Of a stretch of 7,954 bases of DNA, positions 1-5,709 are shown piece after piece. Within the stretch, counting starts at the first letter, position 1, and the number at the start of each line of letters is the position of its first letter. This DNA comes from Nostocaceae cyanobacterium CSSed10_463m (GTDB taxonomy: Bacteria > Cyanobacteriota > Cyanobacteriia > Cyanobacteriales > Nostocaceae), in NCBI GenBank assembly GCA_003556955.1, contig PWQB01000003.1:1-7954 (forward strand), in the 5' to 3' direction. Below the pieces are notes generated by a model that was not told the DNA's origin, did not search any database, and saw nothing but the letters and a program-made list of their open reading frames with translations. A program made the position numbers and the translations under genes.

Positions 1-20
1 ATGAAAAGTGGAGTTGTTGT

Positions 21-46
21 CATTGCGACGTAAGGAAGCAATCTCA
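21..46. repeat. Short dispersed-type palindromic repeat
   Basis: ATTGC (22-26) and GCAAT (38-42) form an interrupted inverted repeat within a segment that resembles the widespread intergenic repeat 'GTCATTGCGA...GAAGCAATCTCA'. The resemblance is from memory of that repeat class. The inverted arms are visible directly. No second copy occurs in this window. Confidence 0.4.
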
Positions 47-187
47 CCATCTTGACTAAAAACTACAGTTCTCAAAGTAGACAAGGTTTACCTGCAACCT
101 GCTGTAGTTAAACCTTCTAGCGACATGGCATATAAATTCTCTAAATTCTTGATCGGAGATGTTTGTCTAATCCGGTTTCATCAGATT

Positions 188-217
188 ACCGCCCCCTGCT
201 ATTGTGAGGCGGTTTTT
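188..217 (+). terminator. Rho-independent terminator-like hairpin
   Basis: A six-base GC-rich arm ACCGCC (188-193) pairs perfectly with GGCGGT (208-213) across a 14-base loop, and the right arm runs directly into a T tract (213-217). This is the classic shape for ending a + strand transcript. The gene it would serve must lie left of the window. The long loop makes it weaker than a textbook terminator. Confidence 0.5.
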
Positions 218-530
218 AATTACATTTGCGGACAAGCATAAAAACTGATTACCTGAAGTGCAATATAAACAATCCTGCCAATTTGTCATAATTTTTTGGA
301 GAAATATGTCTAATGTCGATATTTAGTACCCCAGAGGTATAGAAGAGATAGACACTTGAATGGTGATAATTAACTATATGTATCTTCAGCAGATAGCCTC
401 TTGGTTACTCCCAAGTTACTCTGAGTCAAAATCACTGATTTGGATGAAACTTACAATTGAACATACACGGATACGATGTAATTCGCTTGAATAGCTATAT
501 TAATAGGAATCAAATTCACTCCTTTGGATT

Positions 531-776
531 ATGCCTAGTAAGTTCATTGATGTTAGGGAATATACTGTCCGCGCTCATAAAAGACAGATTCATACTCGTG
601 TTTTCCATTTTGTCTGTAAGCAATGTGACCAAACTACTCAACGGGAAACTTTCGGTCCGCGTCCATTATATTGCGAGGAATGCCGACCACCTCAAGCACC
701 AAGAAAATCCCATCAGTCATCTCAAAAAGCAAAACCTAGAGCCATGAATTACAAGAGTGATATCGATTTAGAGTGA
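531..776 (+). CDS. Small zinc-ribbon protein, unknown function
   Basis: This is an 81-residue protein. Residues 27-54 carry CKQC (C29, C32) and, 15 residues later, CEEC (C48, C51), the spacing of a four-cysteine zinc ribbon. The N-terminal part (residues 9-26) is rich in Arg and His, and the tail (residues 53-71) is rich in Pro, Lys and Gln and probably disordered. A compact basic zinc ribbon often binds nucleic acid or serves as a protein-docking module, but nothing here names a partner. The ATG at 531 lacks a clear Shine-Dalgarno sequence. The stop codon at 774-776 overlaps a possible GTG start (773) of the next gene and lies 11 bases before its ATG (788), so the two are probably co-transcribed and translationally coupled. 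A longer ORF in another frame (457-747) was rejected because it lacks the cysteine pattern and any motif. Confidence 0.72.
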   Translation: MPSKFIDVREYTVRAHKRQIHTRVFHFVCKQCDQTTQRETFGPRPLYCEECRPPQAPRKSHQSSQKAKPRAMNYKSDIDLE

Positions 777-787
777 TTCAAAGTTTT

Positions 788-1726
788 ATGAATAATTTCT
801 TACCATCAAAACCACCCCAAGCTTTTATCTCTCCACTATTAGAACTACGAGACTACTATGCTCGCTTGGTAGAAGAGTATGAAAGCTTGTACACACAGGC
901 GCGATCGCAACTCAATCATGTAGATGCTTTGTTGTCTAACTGGTCTTCTTTATCTGATACTAATGGCAATGGGAAAACAGTGAAGATGCTGCGAGAGGCT
1001 TCTGCTTCACCTCCGCCACCTGATCCTACCGAGGCTGAATTTTCAGACTCCAACGACTGGGAGAGGGATGATTTAGAGGCGATAACGACAGAGAGTCCAG
1101 ATAAATCAATCAAAGTGCCAGATATTCCCATGCTACCGGAGTATCAACCTCAAAGTCGGATGGAAGCTATTAAAAGTCTGTTGGAAGAACATATTGGCAC
1201 TGTTTGTCATATAGATTTTATCGTGCGATCGCTTTATGGAGAGTTAGAACCGTCTATCTTTAAAGTCGTCAAAGGTAGAGTCCAATCCTCGCTAACACAG
1301 GGTAGAGAAAGAAAAGCTTGGTGGGGGATTCCTGACGAACCTGGTTGTTACACTCTAAATTTAAGTTTAGTCAACTCCAATCAGACTAAAGGTTACTCTC
1401 ACCCTGACAAGTACAAAAAGAAGAAACCGCTTCCCAGCTCGAATAAAAATGTCGTCTCCATGCTGGCAGAATTTGAGGGTAAATTCTTAATAGATGCTCT
1501 GTCTGATTTCTTAGAAAAATATTCTGGGAGAGTTTTCAGTGTAGCCGAAATCATCACAGGTCTTTATGGAGAACTAGATGATCAGCAAGTGAGAGAAGTC
1601 AAAACTAAAGTCCTCAATGAACTATCACGAGGCTATCGCACCGGGCGATTTTCGAGAGTACCTGACAAAATTGGCTACTACACTTGGGATTCAAAGTTTA
1701 TGTTAGGAGTTAGCCGAGGAAGATGA
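788..1726 (+). CDS. Protein with duplicated winged-helix-like module
   Basis: A 312-residue protein from the ATG at 788; a GTG at 773 would add five residues and overlap the previous stop by four bases. The regions are, approximately: a helical, probably coiled-coil segment at 16-55; a Pro/Asp/Glu-rich linker at 70-120; module 1 at 125-191; a Lys-rich linker at 196-220; module 2 at 233-300. The modules are clearly duplicates: each has LYGEL (149-153 and 259-263), and 33 residues after that Leu each has a Pro-Asp followed by G-[CY]-Y-T. The predicted order of helices ending in a short strand or wing resembles HARE-HTH-like winged helices, so DNA binding is an inference, not a recognised family hit. 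No catalytic motif, signal peptide or membrane segment is visible. HIP1 sites at 901 and 1225 suggest long residence in the genome. The upstream zinc-ribbon gene is the likely partner. Confidence 0.75.
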   Translation: MNNFLPSKPPQAFISPLLELRDYYARLVEEYESLYTQARSQLNHVDALLSNWSSLSDTNGNGKTVKMLREASASPPPPDPTEAEFSDSNDWERDDLEAITTESPDKSIKVPDIPMLPEYQPQSRMEAIKSLLEEHIGTVCHIDFIVRSLYGELEPSIFKVVKGRVQSSLTQGRERKAWWGIPDEPGCYTLNLSLVNSNQTKGYSHPDKYKKKKPLPSSNKNVVSMLAEFEGKFLIDALSDFLEKYSGRVFSVAEIITGLYGELDDQQVREVKTKVLNELSRGYRTGRFSRVPDKIGYYTWDSKFMLGVSRGR

Positions 1727-1730
1727 TGAT

Positions 1731-1773
1731 CAGGGAGATAAGGGGAAAATAGTTAATTTTTTCCCTGCTCCCT
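1731..1773 (+). terminator. Interrupted hairpin just after the stop
   Basis: AGGGAG (1732-1737) pairs with CTCCCT (1768-1773). Inside it, AGGGGAAAA (1741-1749) pairs with TTTTTTCCCT (1757-1766) with one mismatch or bulge around a short AT-rich loop. The structure begins five bases after the stop of the duplicated-module gene. It lacks a T tract after the right arm, so it may be a processing or stability hairpin, or simply a repeat, rather than a strict intrinsic terminator. Confidence 0.4.
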
Positions 1774-1825
1774 ACCTGGTAATTTCAAACATCAAAGCAG
1801 ATTTCTATCCTGAACTTCCTTGATT

Positions 1826-1870
1826 AATCCATGTTTATCTATGTTAATCTGCGTCCATCTGCGTTCAATT
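1826..1870. repeat. Ten-base quasi-tandem repeat (ATCTGCGTTC type)
   Basis: Successive units such as ATCTATGTTA, ATCTGCGTCC and ATCTGCGTTC follow each other with a ten-base period. Read on the other strand this gives the 'GAACGCAGAT' motif that is frequent in spacers of Nostoc-type genomes (from memory). It is noncoding and of unknown role. Confidence 0.5.
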
Positions 1871-1891
1871 ATTCTTGATATTTTATTCCAT

Positions 1892-1920
1892 GTAGAGACG
1901 TTCCGCCGGAACGTCTCTAC
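1892..1920. repeat. Perfect 29-base inverted repeat, GTAGAGACG family
   Basis: GTAGAGACGTTCC and its exact reverse complement GGAACGTCTCTAC flank a three-base GCC centre: 13-base arms with no mismatch. A shorter relative with the same TAGAGACG/CGTCTCTA arms lies at 7641-7663, so this is a dispersed family and not a unique operator. It can form a strong hairpin in RNA from either strand. Confidence 0.75.
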
Positions 1921-1977
1921 TACATATAGGACTCCTATTTGGATTTTGAACAAAACGACCTATACCTTGATTTCTTC

Positions 1978-2018
1978 TTCCCTGTTCCCTGTTCCCTGTT
2001 CCCTGTTCCCTGTTCCCT
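1978..2018. repeat. Heptanucleotide tandem array (TTCCCTG)n
   Basis: There are five exact copies of TTCCCTG from 1978 to 2012 and a sixth incomplete unit, TTCCCT, to 2018. Heptamer tandem arrays (short tandemly repeated repetitive sequences) are characteristic of heterocystous cyanobacteria. The related TTTCCCTGCTCCCTACC text at 1759-1775 may be a degenerate relative. Copy number probably varies between strains. Confidence 0.9.
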
Positions 2019-2044
2019 ACCTCTACGAGTAAATATGGCTCTAA

Positions 2045-2081
2045 GCGCAGCTATGCCGTCAGGCTTTACGCCACGCTACGC
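2045..2081. repeat. GC-rich palindromic repeat
   Basis: GCGCAGC (2045-2051) and GCTACGC (2075-2081) pair at six of seven positions, with GCC and GGC available for inner pairing. It is similar in style to the 'GCGTAGCGTGGC' repeats common in Nostoc spacers. It lies about 40 bases beyond the 3' end of the - strand regulator gene and could act as its 3' hairpin, though no T tract was seen in that direction. Confidence 0.5.
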
Positions 2082-2119
2082 GAAAATAAACCAAACCGGA
2101 TTCCTATATTAATTTACCA

Positions 2120-3283
2120 TTAGTCTTTCAAAAGAATATATTTTTTGGAGTCAAAACTAATTAAACCTTGTTGTTGTAATTTTCCCATCAATCGGGTAAT
2201 TGTCACTCTAGTAGTACAGCACGCACTGGCAATATCTTCATGAGTTAAACGTACACTTAAGCGAGTTCCTTCTGCTACAGGCTCACCAATTTGCTGTTTT
2301 AACAGTTGCAATAAATGGTATAACCTTTCCTCAACCCGCCGCTTACCAGCAATCACTAAAAAAGATTCTGTTTGTTGTAACCGTTGATTGATTTTTGGTA
2401 ACAGAATATGGCTCAACATGGGGTCAACTGCTATTTCTGCTACATAAATTGAGACTAATTCCACATCTGACAGGGCTGTGGCTTGATAAATCGGTAGAGA
2501 AGTCATATTAGAGCCAAAAACCATATCTTGTGTAGCTAATCCGATCAATATCTCCTCGCCGGTTTCACAAAAAGTATTCAGCTTAACTAAGCCCTGGCGA
2601 ACATACCAAACGACTAAAGGATTGAGGGGAATAGTTTCTCCTTTAGTATGTTTATGTACAGGGCGATCCTGAATTAGATCATTGTTATTGTCGATTAGTT
2701 CTGTTTTCTTTTTCTGACGTTCATTGATATTACGTAACAACCAACGCAGGGAGTTGACGCTACCCTGGTGATTCCGGACGACAGCCACTGTTAAACCAGC
2801 GTCAAAATACTCGCCTTGATTTTGTTGTAGACGTACTACTAACTCTCTAACTCTGTCCGACTGACATAGCTGGCTGAGTTCACACAAAAAAGGCTGTCTT
2901 TCTTCCAGGTGGACAAAATTAACTATTGGTTTCCCTATGAGTAATTGCCTGGAAACGTTGAGTAATTGCGCTGCGGCTAGATTAGCTTCTTGGATGATTC
3001 CTTCGGCATTAGTGACTAAATAACCATCTGGTGCAAACTCGAATAAATCTTGGTAGCGTTGGCGTTCAGTCTCTAGCCAATTGCGGGTTTGAATCAGTTT
3101 TTCATTTTGCTGATAAAGTTCCTCTGCTGCTAACTGCACCATTTTGGAGGTGCTATAGAGTTCCTTAAAAGCTTGGGGTAGCAGTTCTGGAGGAATCCAA
3201 GGTAAAACGCTCGCGGTTTGGTACAAATCTGCTAAATGGCTATGCAGTGCTTCTGTGCTTTGAATGAATTGTTCTATGTTCAC
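2120..3283 (-). CDS. PAS-sensor Crp/Fnr-family transcriptional regulator
   Basis: A 387-residue protein in three parts. Residues 1-72 are helical, probably coiled coil or dimerising. Residues 73-190 look like a PAS domain (RYQDLFEFAPDGYLVTN, then GIIQEAN, and LRNINERQ at its end). Residues 208-385 look like a Crp/Fnr-type regulator: a beta-roll domain (WYVRQGLVKL, then EILIGL and VFGSNM), a long dimer helix around 292-330, and a C-terminal winged helix-turn-helix with LTHEDIASACCTTRVTITRL (346-365) as the DNA-reading part. The equivalent of the cAMP phosphate-binding cassette lacks the usual Arg-Ala pair, so cAMP binding is not supported; the domain looks closer to NtcA-type proteins. No haem or Fe-S ligand set is obvious in the PAS domain, so its signal is unknown. 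The start is GTG at 3283; an in-frame TAG five codons upstream prevents a longer protein. Target genes are unknown. It is transcribed as a single gene, convergent with its left neighbour. Confidence 0.85.
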   Translation of the reverse strand: MNIEQFIQSTEALHSHLADLYQTASVLPWIPPELLPQAFKELYSTSKMVQLAAEELYQQNEKLIQTRNWLETERQRYQDLFEFAPDGYLVTNAEGIIQEANLAAAQLLNVSRQLLIGKPIVNFVHLEERQPFLCELSQLCQSDRVRELVVRLQQNQGEYFDAGLTVAVVRNHQGSVNSLRWLLRNINERQKKKTELIDNNNDLIQDRPVHKHTKGETIPLNPLVVWYVRQGLVKLNTFCETGEEILIGLATQDMVFGSNMTSLPIYQATALSDVELVSIYVAEIAVDPMLSHILLPKINQRLQQTESFLVIAGKRRVEERLYHLLQLLKQQIGEPVAEGTRLSVRLTHEDIASACCTTRVTITRLMGKLQQQGLISFDSKKYILLKD

Positions 3284-3596
3284 CTTACATTCCCGCTACT
3301 TGCTTCCAGAGGTTGAGCAAAAAAGTCCCCTAAATCAATGCTGGATTAATTGAGTCACTATTGAAGATGCCCAATAATTAAACCTGGAATGATCTGCAAT
3401 TGCTGCCTCAATGAACCCTGAATGTGTACAAATATTCTAGTGTTCTACTAGTTATTAAATCTACCACAAAACACGGAGATATCAGCTTGAGTAACTAAAA
3501 GCTGGCAATTCTAGAACTGCATAGTACCGATTTTTCATCTTGATTTACATGATTTAAACTTATTAAAACTTTACATTTGGGCATAAAAACTTACTT
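3284..3596. other. Upstream region of the PAS-Crp gene
   Basis: A 313-base gap without a gene, lying upstream of the regulator and downstream of the membrane-protein gene (both - strand). Two inverted repeats are visible: CTAGT/ACTAG at 3437-3451 with a five-base spacer, and CAGCTT/AAGCTG at 3483-3504. Either could be an operator or a weak hairpin. No GTA-N8-TAC (NtcA) site was found by eye, and no convincing promoter boxes were chosen. Confidence 0.4.
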
Positions 3597-4016
3597 CTAC
3601 CTTTGGTGAGACAATTTTGAAGATTGAGCTAAATACGAACGCAAAAGTCTTCGACCTAAGAGGTTGCCAATTTCTGACCAAACCCATAAAGCTACTAAAA
3701 TCGTGACTAGTAAAGATATTAAATAAGCAGGTAGAGTCGGTAAACCAAAAATTTCCAACATGGAGGCAAAAGCAATACAAATACCAACGACAGTGCCGAT
3801 AAAAGGAATTAAAAGTTGTAATTTTGCCCATCTAGGTAAAGTTTTGGGAGAATGGTTTTCAATCCAATCTTGCACTCGTTTTTGCAGTGTTATAGCAAAT
3901 GGCAAGCCAGATAAAAGGCTAATTAACAGGCCAATTAACAGTAAAAAATATGGTGGTTGGGGAAATTTGAATAATACAAAGTCTTGAAATTGCTGTAGAT
4001 TGTTAGACCAGTCCAT
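3597..4016 (-). CDS. Small three-helix membrane protein, unknown function
   Basis: A 139-residue protein with three hydrophobic segments at about residues 23-44, 67-88 and 95-116. A charged loop separates helices 1 and 2 (KRVQDWIENHSPKTLPRWAK, 46-65) and the C-terminal tail is basic (GRRLLRSYLAQSSKLSHQR, 121-139), so the tail and first loop are predicted to be cytoplasmic or at the membrane surface. No cleavable signal peptide, cofactor ligands or catalytic motif is visible, and I do not recognise the family. The ATG at 4016 is well supported: GGGAG (4027-4031 read on the - strand) lies ten bases upstream. The gene stands alone, about 310 bases from the regulator downstream and 850 bases from the next gene upstream. 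Two shorter open frames overlapping it (3571-3831 and 3760-3987) are shadows. Confidence 0.7.
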   Translation of the reverse strand: MDWSNNLQQFQDFVLFKFPQPPYFLLLIGLLISLLSGLPFAITLQKRVQDWIENHSPKTLPRWAKLQLLIPFIGTVVGICIAFASMLEIFGLPTLPAYLISLLVTILVALWVWSEIGNLLGRRLLRSYLAQSSKLSHQR

Positions 4017-4112
4017 AATAAATATGCTCCCGGTTTTGAATGCTTGTACTCACAGTCTCTTGATGATGAGGAATGCCAATATTTCCTAAGAGGCAAATCC
4101 TAAAACTCTTGT

Positions 4113-4133
4113 GGTGTGGGCATCTTGCCCGCC
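4113..4133. repeat. GGGCATCTTGCCC dispersed-type repeat
   Basis: GGGCA (4118-4122) and TGCCC (4126-4130) form a small hairpin around TCT. The text GTGTGGGCATCTTGCCCGCC matches a motif I recall as very frequent in spacers of Nostoc-type genomes. There is only one copy in the window. Confidence 0.5.
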
Positions 4134-4222
4134 ATCGGTATACAGTCAATCTATCCAAAATTGATTGACTCTGGCTTTAACTGTTTTGTATCTAAAATTT
4201 GTGATTATTATTGCCTTCATTT

Positions 4223-4243
4223 ATGACAGTAGCTGTCATTTTT
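4223..4243. promoter_or_regulatory. Perfect palindrome ATGACAG-TAG-CTGTCAT
   Basis: Seven-base arms (4223-4229 and 4233-4239) are exact reverse complements around TAG, followed by TTTTT (4239-4243). It lies about 207 bases upstream of the membrane-protein start. It could be an operator for a dimeric regulator, or a short + strand terminator because of the T run. No gene ends nearby on the + strand, which weakens the terminator reading. Confidence 0.35.
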
Positions 4244-4420
4244 ATCTCTAACGTCCACCGTAGGAGTAAGTCTACTACTAACTTAGGTATAGGCTTAACT
4301 TTAAGTTTTAACGTGTTCTGAAATACATTGACTCTACCAGCTTAAAGCAGTTTTCATGTATTTAGACCACACGCTGATTCCATATTCCGCCAAGAACTAA
4401 AGTTCATGGCTAATAGCAAA

Positions 4421-4438
4421 AGTCTACTAAAGTAGACT
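4421..4438. repeat. Perfect 18-base palindrome AGTCTACT-AA-AGTAGACT
   Basis: Eight-base arms match exactly around AA. A related half-site, AGTCTACTACT, appears near 4269. It may belong to another dispersed hairpin family or be a protein-binding site. There is no T tract after it and no adjacent gene start. Confidence 0.45.
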
Positions 4439-4512
4439 GGATTCAGTTTTTCCTGATCGCTAGAGAAAAATCTAAAACCCTTATTTTCACAAGGTTTTTA
4501 TCAATTTAGGCG

Positions 4513-4597
4513 TGGGTTGGGTTAAGCACAGCGCAACCCAACACCCAAAGACCTTGGCATTGTTGGATTTCACTACGTTCTACCCAACCTACATTTA
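4513..4597. repeat. Pair of GTTGGGTT palindromic repeats, opposed orientation
   Basis: The left copy has GTTGGGTT (4516-4523) and AACCCAAC (4535-4542) around AAGCACAGCGC. The right copy (about 4560-4597) is a degenerate relative read in the opposite direction, ending in ACCCAACCTACATTT. The left copy matches, in reverse complement and with a single mismatch over 27 bases, the copy at 4795-4821 inside the neighbouring MITE-like element. This is the common 'GTAGGTTGGGTT' repeat of Nostoc-type genomes. Confidence 0.65.
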
Positions 4598-4701
4598 TTT
4601 TTCTCTCTCTAGAGTGATAGAAAAGGGTTAATTCCGAGGCGGTGGTCATACACTGGGCGAATATTTGTGTTTACACCGTAGCCTCGCTTGCACCGGAGGG
4701 G

Positions 4702-4851
4702 CTAGGGACTGTTTTCAAACCCAAAATTAGACGTAAATGTAGGTTGGGTTCAGGTTTTGGGAAACCCAACTTTACCCAATATTTGGTTTGATTTGTTGGG
4801 TTGCGCTGCGCTTAACCCAACCTACTTTTAGACTTTGAAAACACGCCCTAG
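4702..4851. mobile_element. 142-bp MITE-like element with CTAG duplication
   Basis: CTAG occurs at 4702-4705 and again at 4848-4851. Directly inside, the left end reads GGACTGTTTTCAAACC and the right end, on the other strand, GGCGTGTTTTCAAAGTC: 12 of the first 14 positions agree, including an unbroken TGTTTTCAAA. Further in, both ends carry GTAGGTTGGGTT in inverted orientation (4739-4750 and 4814-4825). The interior is too short to code for anything. Terminal inverted repeats plus a short flanking direct repeat are the signature of a nonautonomous transposon. CTAG or TA duplications fit IS5-like families, but the parent element is not identified here. It ends 12 bases from the dehydrogenase stop codon and its hairpins may influence the 3' end of that mRNA. 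Confidence 0.65.
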
Positions 4852-4863
4852 GGGTGGGGTCTT

Positions 4864-5559
4864 TTAAATATTGCCGTAGATAGGAATTGCTGCGCCGCGA
4901 ATATCTTTAGCAGCTTCTGAACCCAGAAAGCAGATTAATTCAGCTAGAGATTGGGGCTTTACCCACTTATCAGCATTTTCTGCACCCATAGATTCGCGAT
5001 TTTTGGGTGTATCAATCACACTAGGCAGGATGACATTAGCGGTGATATTTGTACCTTTAGTTTCATCAGCGATCGCCTTTGTCAAAGCTACCACACCAGC
5101 CTTCGCCGCCGAATATGCTGCTAATTGCGATGCAGGTTCAACTGCTGCTCTAGAACCTACGGTAACAATCCTACCATAGCCATGTGACAACATATTTTTC
5201 AGGCTATATTTACAAGTTAAAAAAGTTGTATTCAGGTTTAAATCCAATTCCCGTTTCCAACTGTCAAAACTGTATTCATGTGTTTTTCCCATTGAAAAGC
5301 CACCTACTAAATGAATTAATACATCCACCCGTCCAATTTGACTAATGAGATGATCTACTGCGGCTTCTTCTTCCAGATTAGCGGGGATAAATTGCAGCCG
5401 GGCAAAATCAGCAGGTGAAAGAATTCCTTTTAGGCGTTCAACTTCTTTGGGGTTACGATAAGGTATTGTTATATATGCACCCTGGGCGAGAACTGCTGGC
5501 GTTACTCCTAAACCTAGTCCACCAGTACCGCCGGTGAGTAAAATTTGCTTACCTTTCAT
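4864..5559 (-). CDS. Short-chain dehydrogenase/reductase (SDR)
   Basis: A 231-residue cytoplasmic NAD(P)-dependent oxidoreductase of the classical SDR fold. From the ATG at 5559 the protein opens with strand 1 and the nucleotide-binding motif TGGTGGLG (9-16). The second strand ends in IPYRN (32-36), where Arg instead of an acidic residue suggests NADP(H). HLVGG (83-87) replaces the usual NNAG motif. The catalytic set is Asn108 (DLNLNTTF), Ser136 (VGSRAA), Tyr149 and Lys153 (YSAAK). The C-terminal NVILPSVIDTP (175-185) is the usual segment after the active site. The substrate cannot be told from the sequence. The frame is open up to a TTG at 5652, which would add 31 residues. The shorter form is preferred because ATG 5559 places the Rossmann motif at the very N-terminus, gives a normal length for the family, and leaves 150 bases for divergent promoters. 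It is divergent from the ABC ATPase gene. Confidence 0.88.
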   Translation of the reverse strand: MKGKQILLTGGTGGLGLGVTPAVLAQGAYITIPYRNPKEVERLKGILSPADFARLQFIPANLEEEAAVDHLISQIGRVDVLIHLVGGFSMGKTHEYSFDSWKRELDLNLNTTFLTCKYSLKNMLSHGYGRIVTVGSRAAVEPASQLAAYSAAKAGVVALTKAIADETKGTNITANVILPSVIDTPKNRESMGAENADKWVKPQSLAELICFLGSEAAKDIRGAAIPIYGNI

Positions 5560-5709
5560 GAAAGATGCACTCGGTGAAAGTTCATTTTCAAGATAACGCG
5601 ATGTCAGGAACTGTAACCTGATTTTGTCAAATTGGGATAAGATTGGGTACAAAATCTCAGTTTAGTCAAATCCAAATATTTTTCCCTAAATCTTTATCAC
5701 CTGATTCCT
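5560..5709. promoter_or_regulatory. Divergent promoter region, SDR / ABC ATPase
   Basis: If the dehydrogenase starts at 5559, this 150-base segment must hold the promoters of both divergent genes. It is AT-rich near the ATPase start. A TTGTCA at 5624 has no good -10 box at normal spacing, and no strong Shine-Dalgarno precedes the ATG at 5710. This is inference from gene orientation, not from recognised boxes. Confidence 0.35.

Larger units (their letters stand above)
1..530. other. Gene-poor left region
   Basis: No convincing coding sequence was found on either strand. The stretch holds a palindromic repeat at 21-46 and a terminator-like hairpin at 188-217, listed separately. An SD-like GGAG at 298-301 precedes an ATG at 306, but that frame closes after six codons, and an ATG at 314 opens only nine codons. 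A weak sigma-70-like pair (TTGAAC at 457, TAATTC at 479, 16-base spacer) could serve the zinc-ribbon gene starting at 531, but neither box is a good match. Confidence 0.5.
1727..2119. other. Repeat-filled spacer between convergent genes
   Basis: About 390 bases between two genes whose 3' ends face each other. It contains, in order, a hairpin, a ten-base quasi-tandem repeat, a 29-base perfect inverted repeat, a heptamer tandem array and a GC-rich palindromic repeat, each listed separately. A 70-codon open frame at 1820-2032 is made entirely of these repeats and is not counted as a gene. Such a region between convergent genes is tolerant to insertions because it carries no promoter for either neighbour. 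Confidence 0.7.
4017..4863. other. Long gene-free, repeat-rich spacer
   Basis: About 850 bases with no credible open frame on either strand. It lies upstream of the membrane-protein gene and downstream of the dehydrogenase gene, both - strand. It holds a GGGCA/TGCCC repeat (4113-4133), two short perfect palindromes (4223-4239 and 4421-4438), a pair of GTTGGGTT palindromes (4513-4597) and a MITE-like element (4702-4851). The stretches 4240-4420 and 4598-4700 show nothing I can name. A small RNA cannot be excluded. Confidence 0.6.

Noticed and set aside
1..88. Possible 3' end of a - strand gene reading like a WD40-type 'VVFSQDGEIAS' fragment
   Set aside because: Only 29 codons are visible, with no good start, and most of it coincides with a palindromic dispersed-type repeat at 21-46.
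306..343. SD-like GGAG followed by ATG and tiny frames (six and nine codons)
   Set aside because: Too short to support as genes or leader peptides; no gene follows in the right arrangement.
457..747. 96-codon open frame on the + strand
   Set aside because: It overlaps the zinc-ribbon gene in another frame, begins with TTG and shows no motif, whereas the 531-776 frame has a clean CxxC...CxxC pattern and abuts the next gene.
916..1131. 71-codon open frame on the - strand
   Set aside because: It lies fully within the duplicated-module gene and is the antisense of its low-complexity Pro/Asp/Glu linker.
1978..2018. CRISPR array
   Set aside because: The repeats are seven bases long and directly adjacent with no spacers, so this is a simple tandem array.
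1820..2032. 70-codon open frame on the + strand
   Set aside because: It is built from the ten-base repeat, the 29-base inverted repeat and the heptamer array; the encoded tail is a repeated FPVPCSL pattern.
3571..3831. 86-codon open frame on the - strand
   Set aside because: Same-strand shadow of the membrane-protein gene, which has a good Shine-Dalgarno and three plausible membrane helices.
4513..4851. Integron-type attC cluster
   Set aside because: The palindromes lack attC core sites and gene cassettes; they match common dispersed repeats and a MITE with CTAG duplication.
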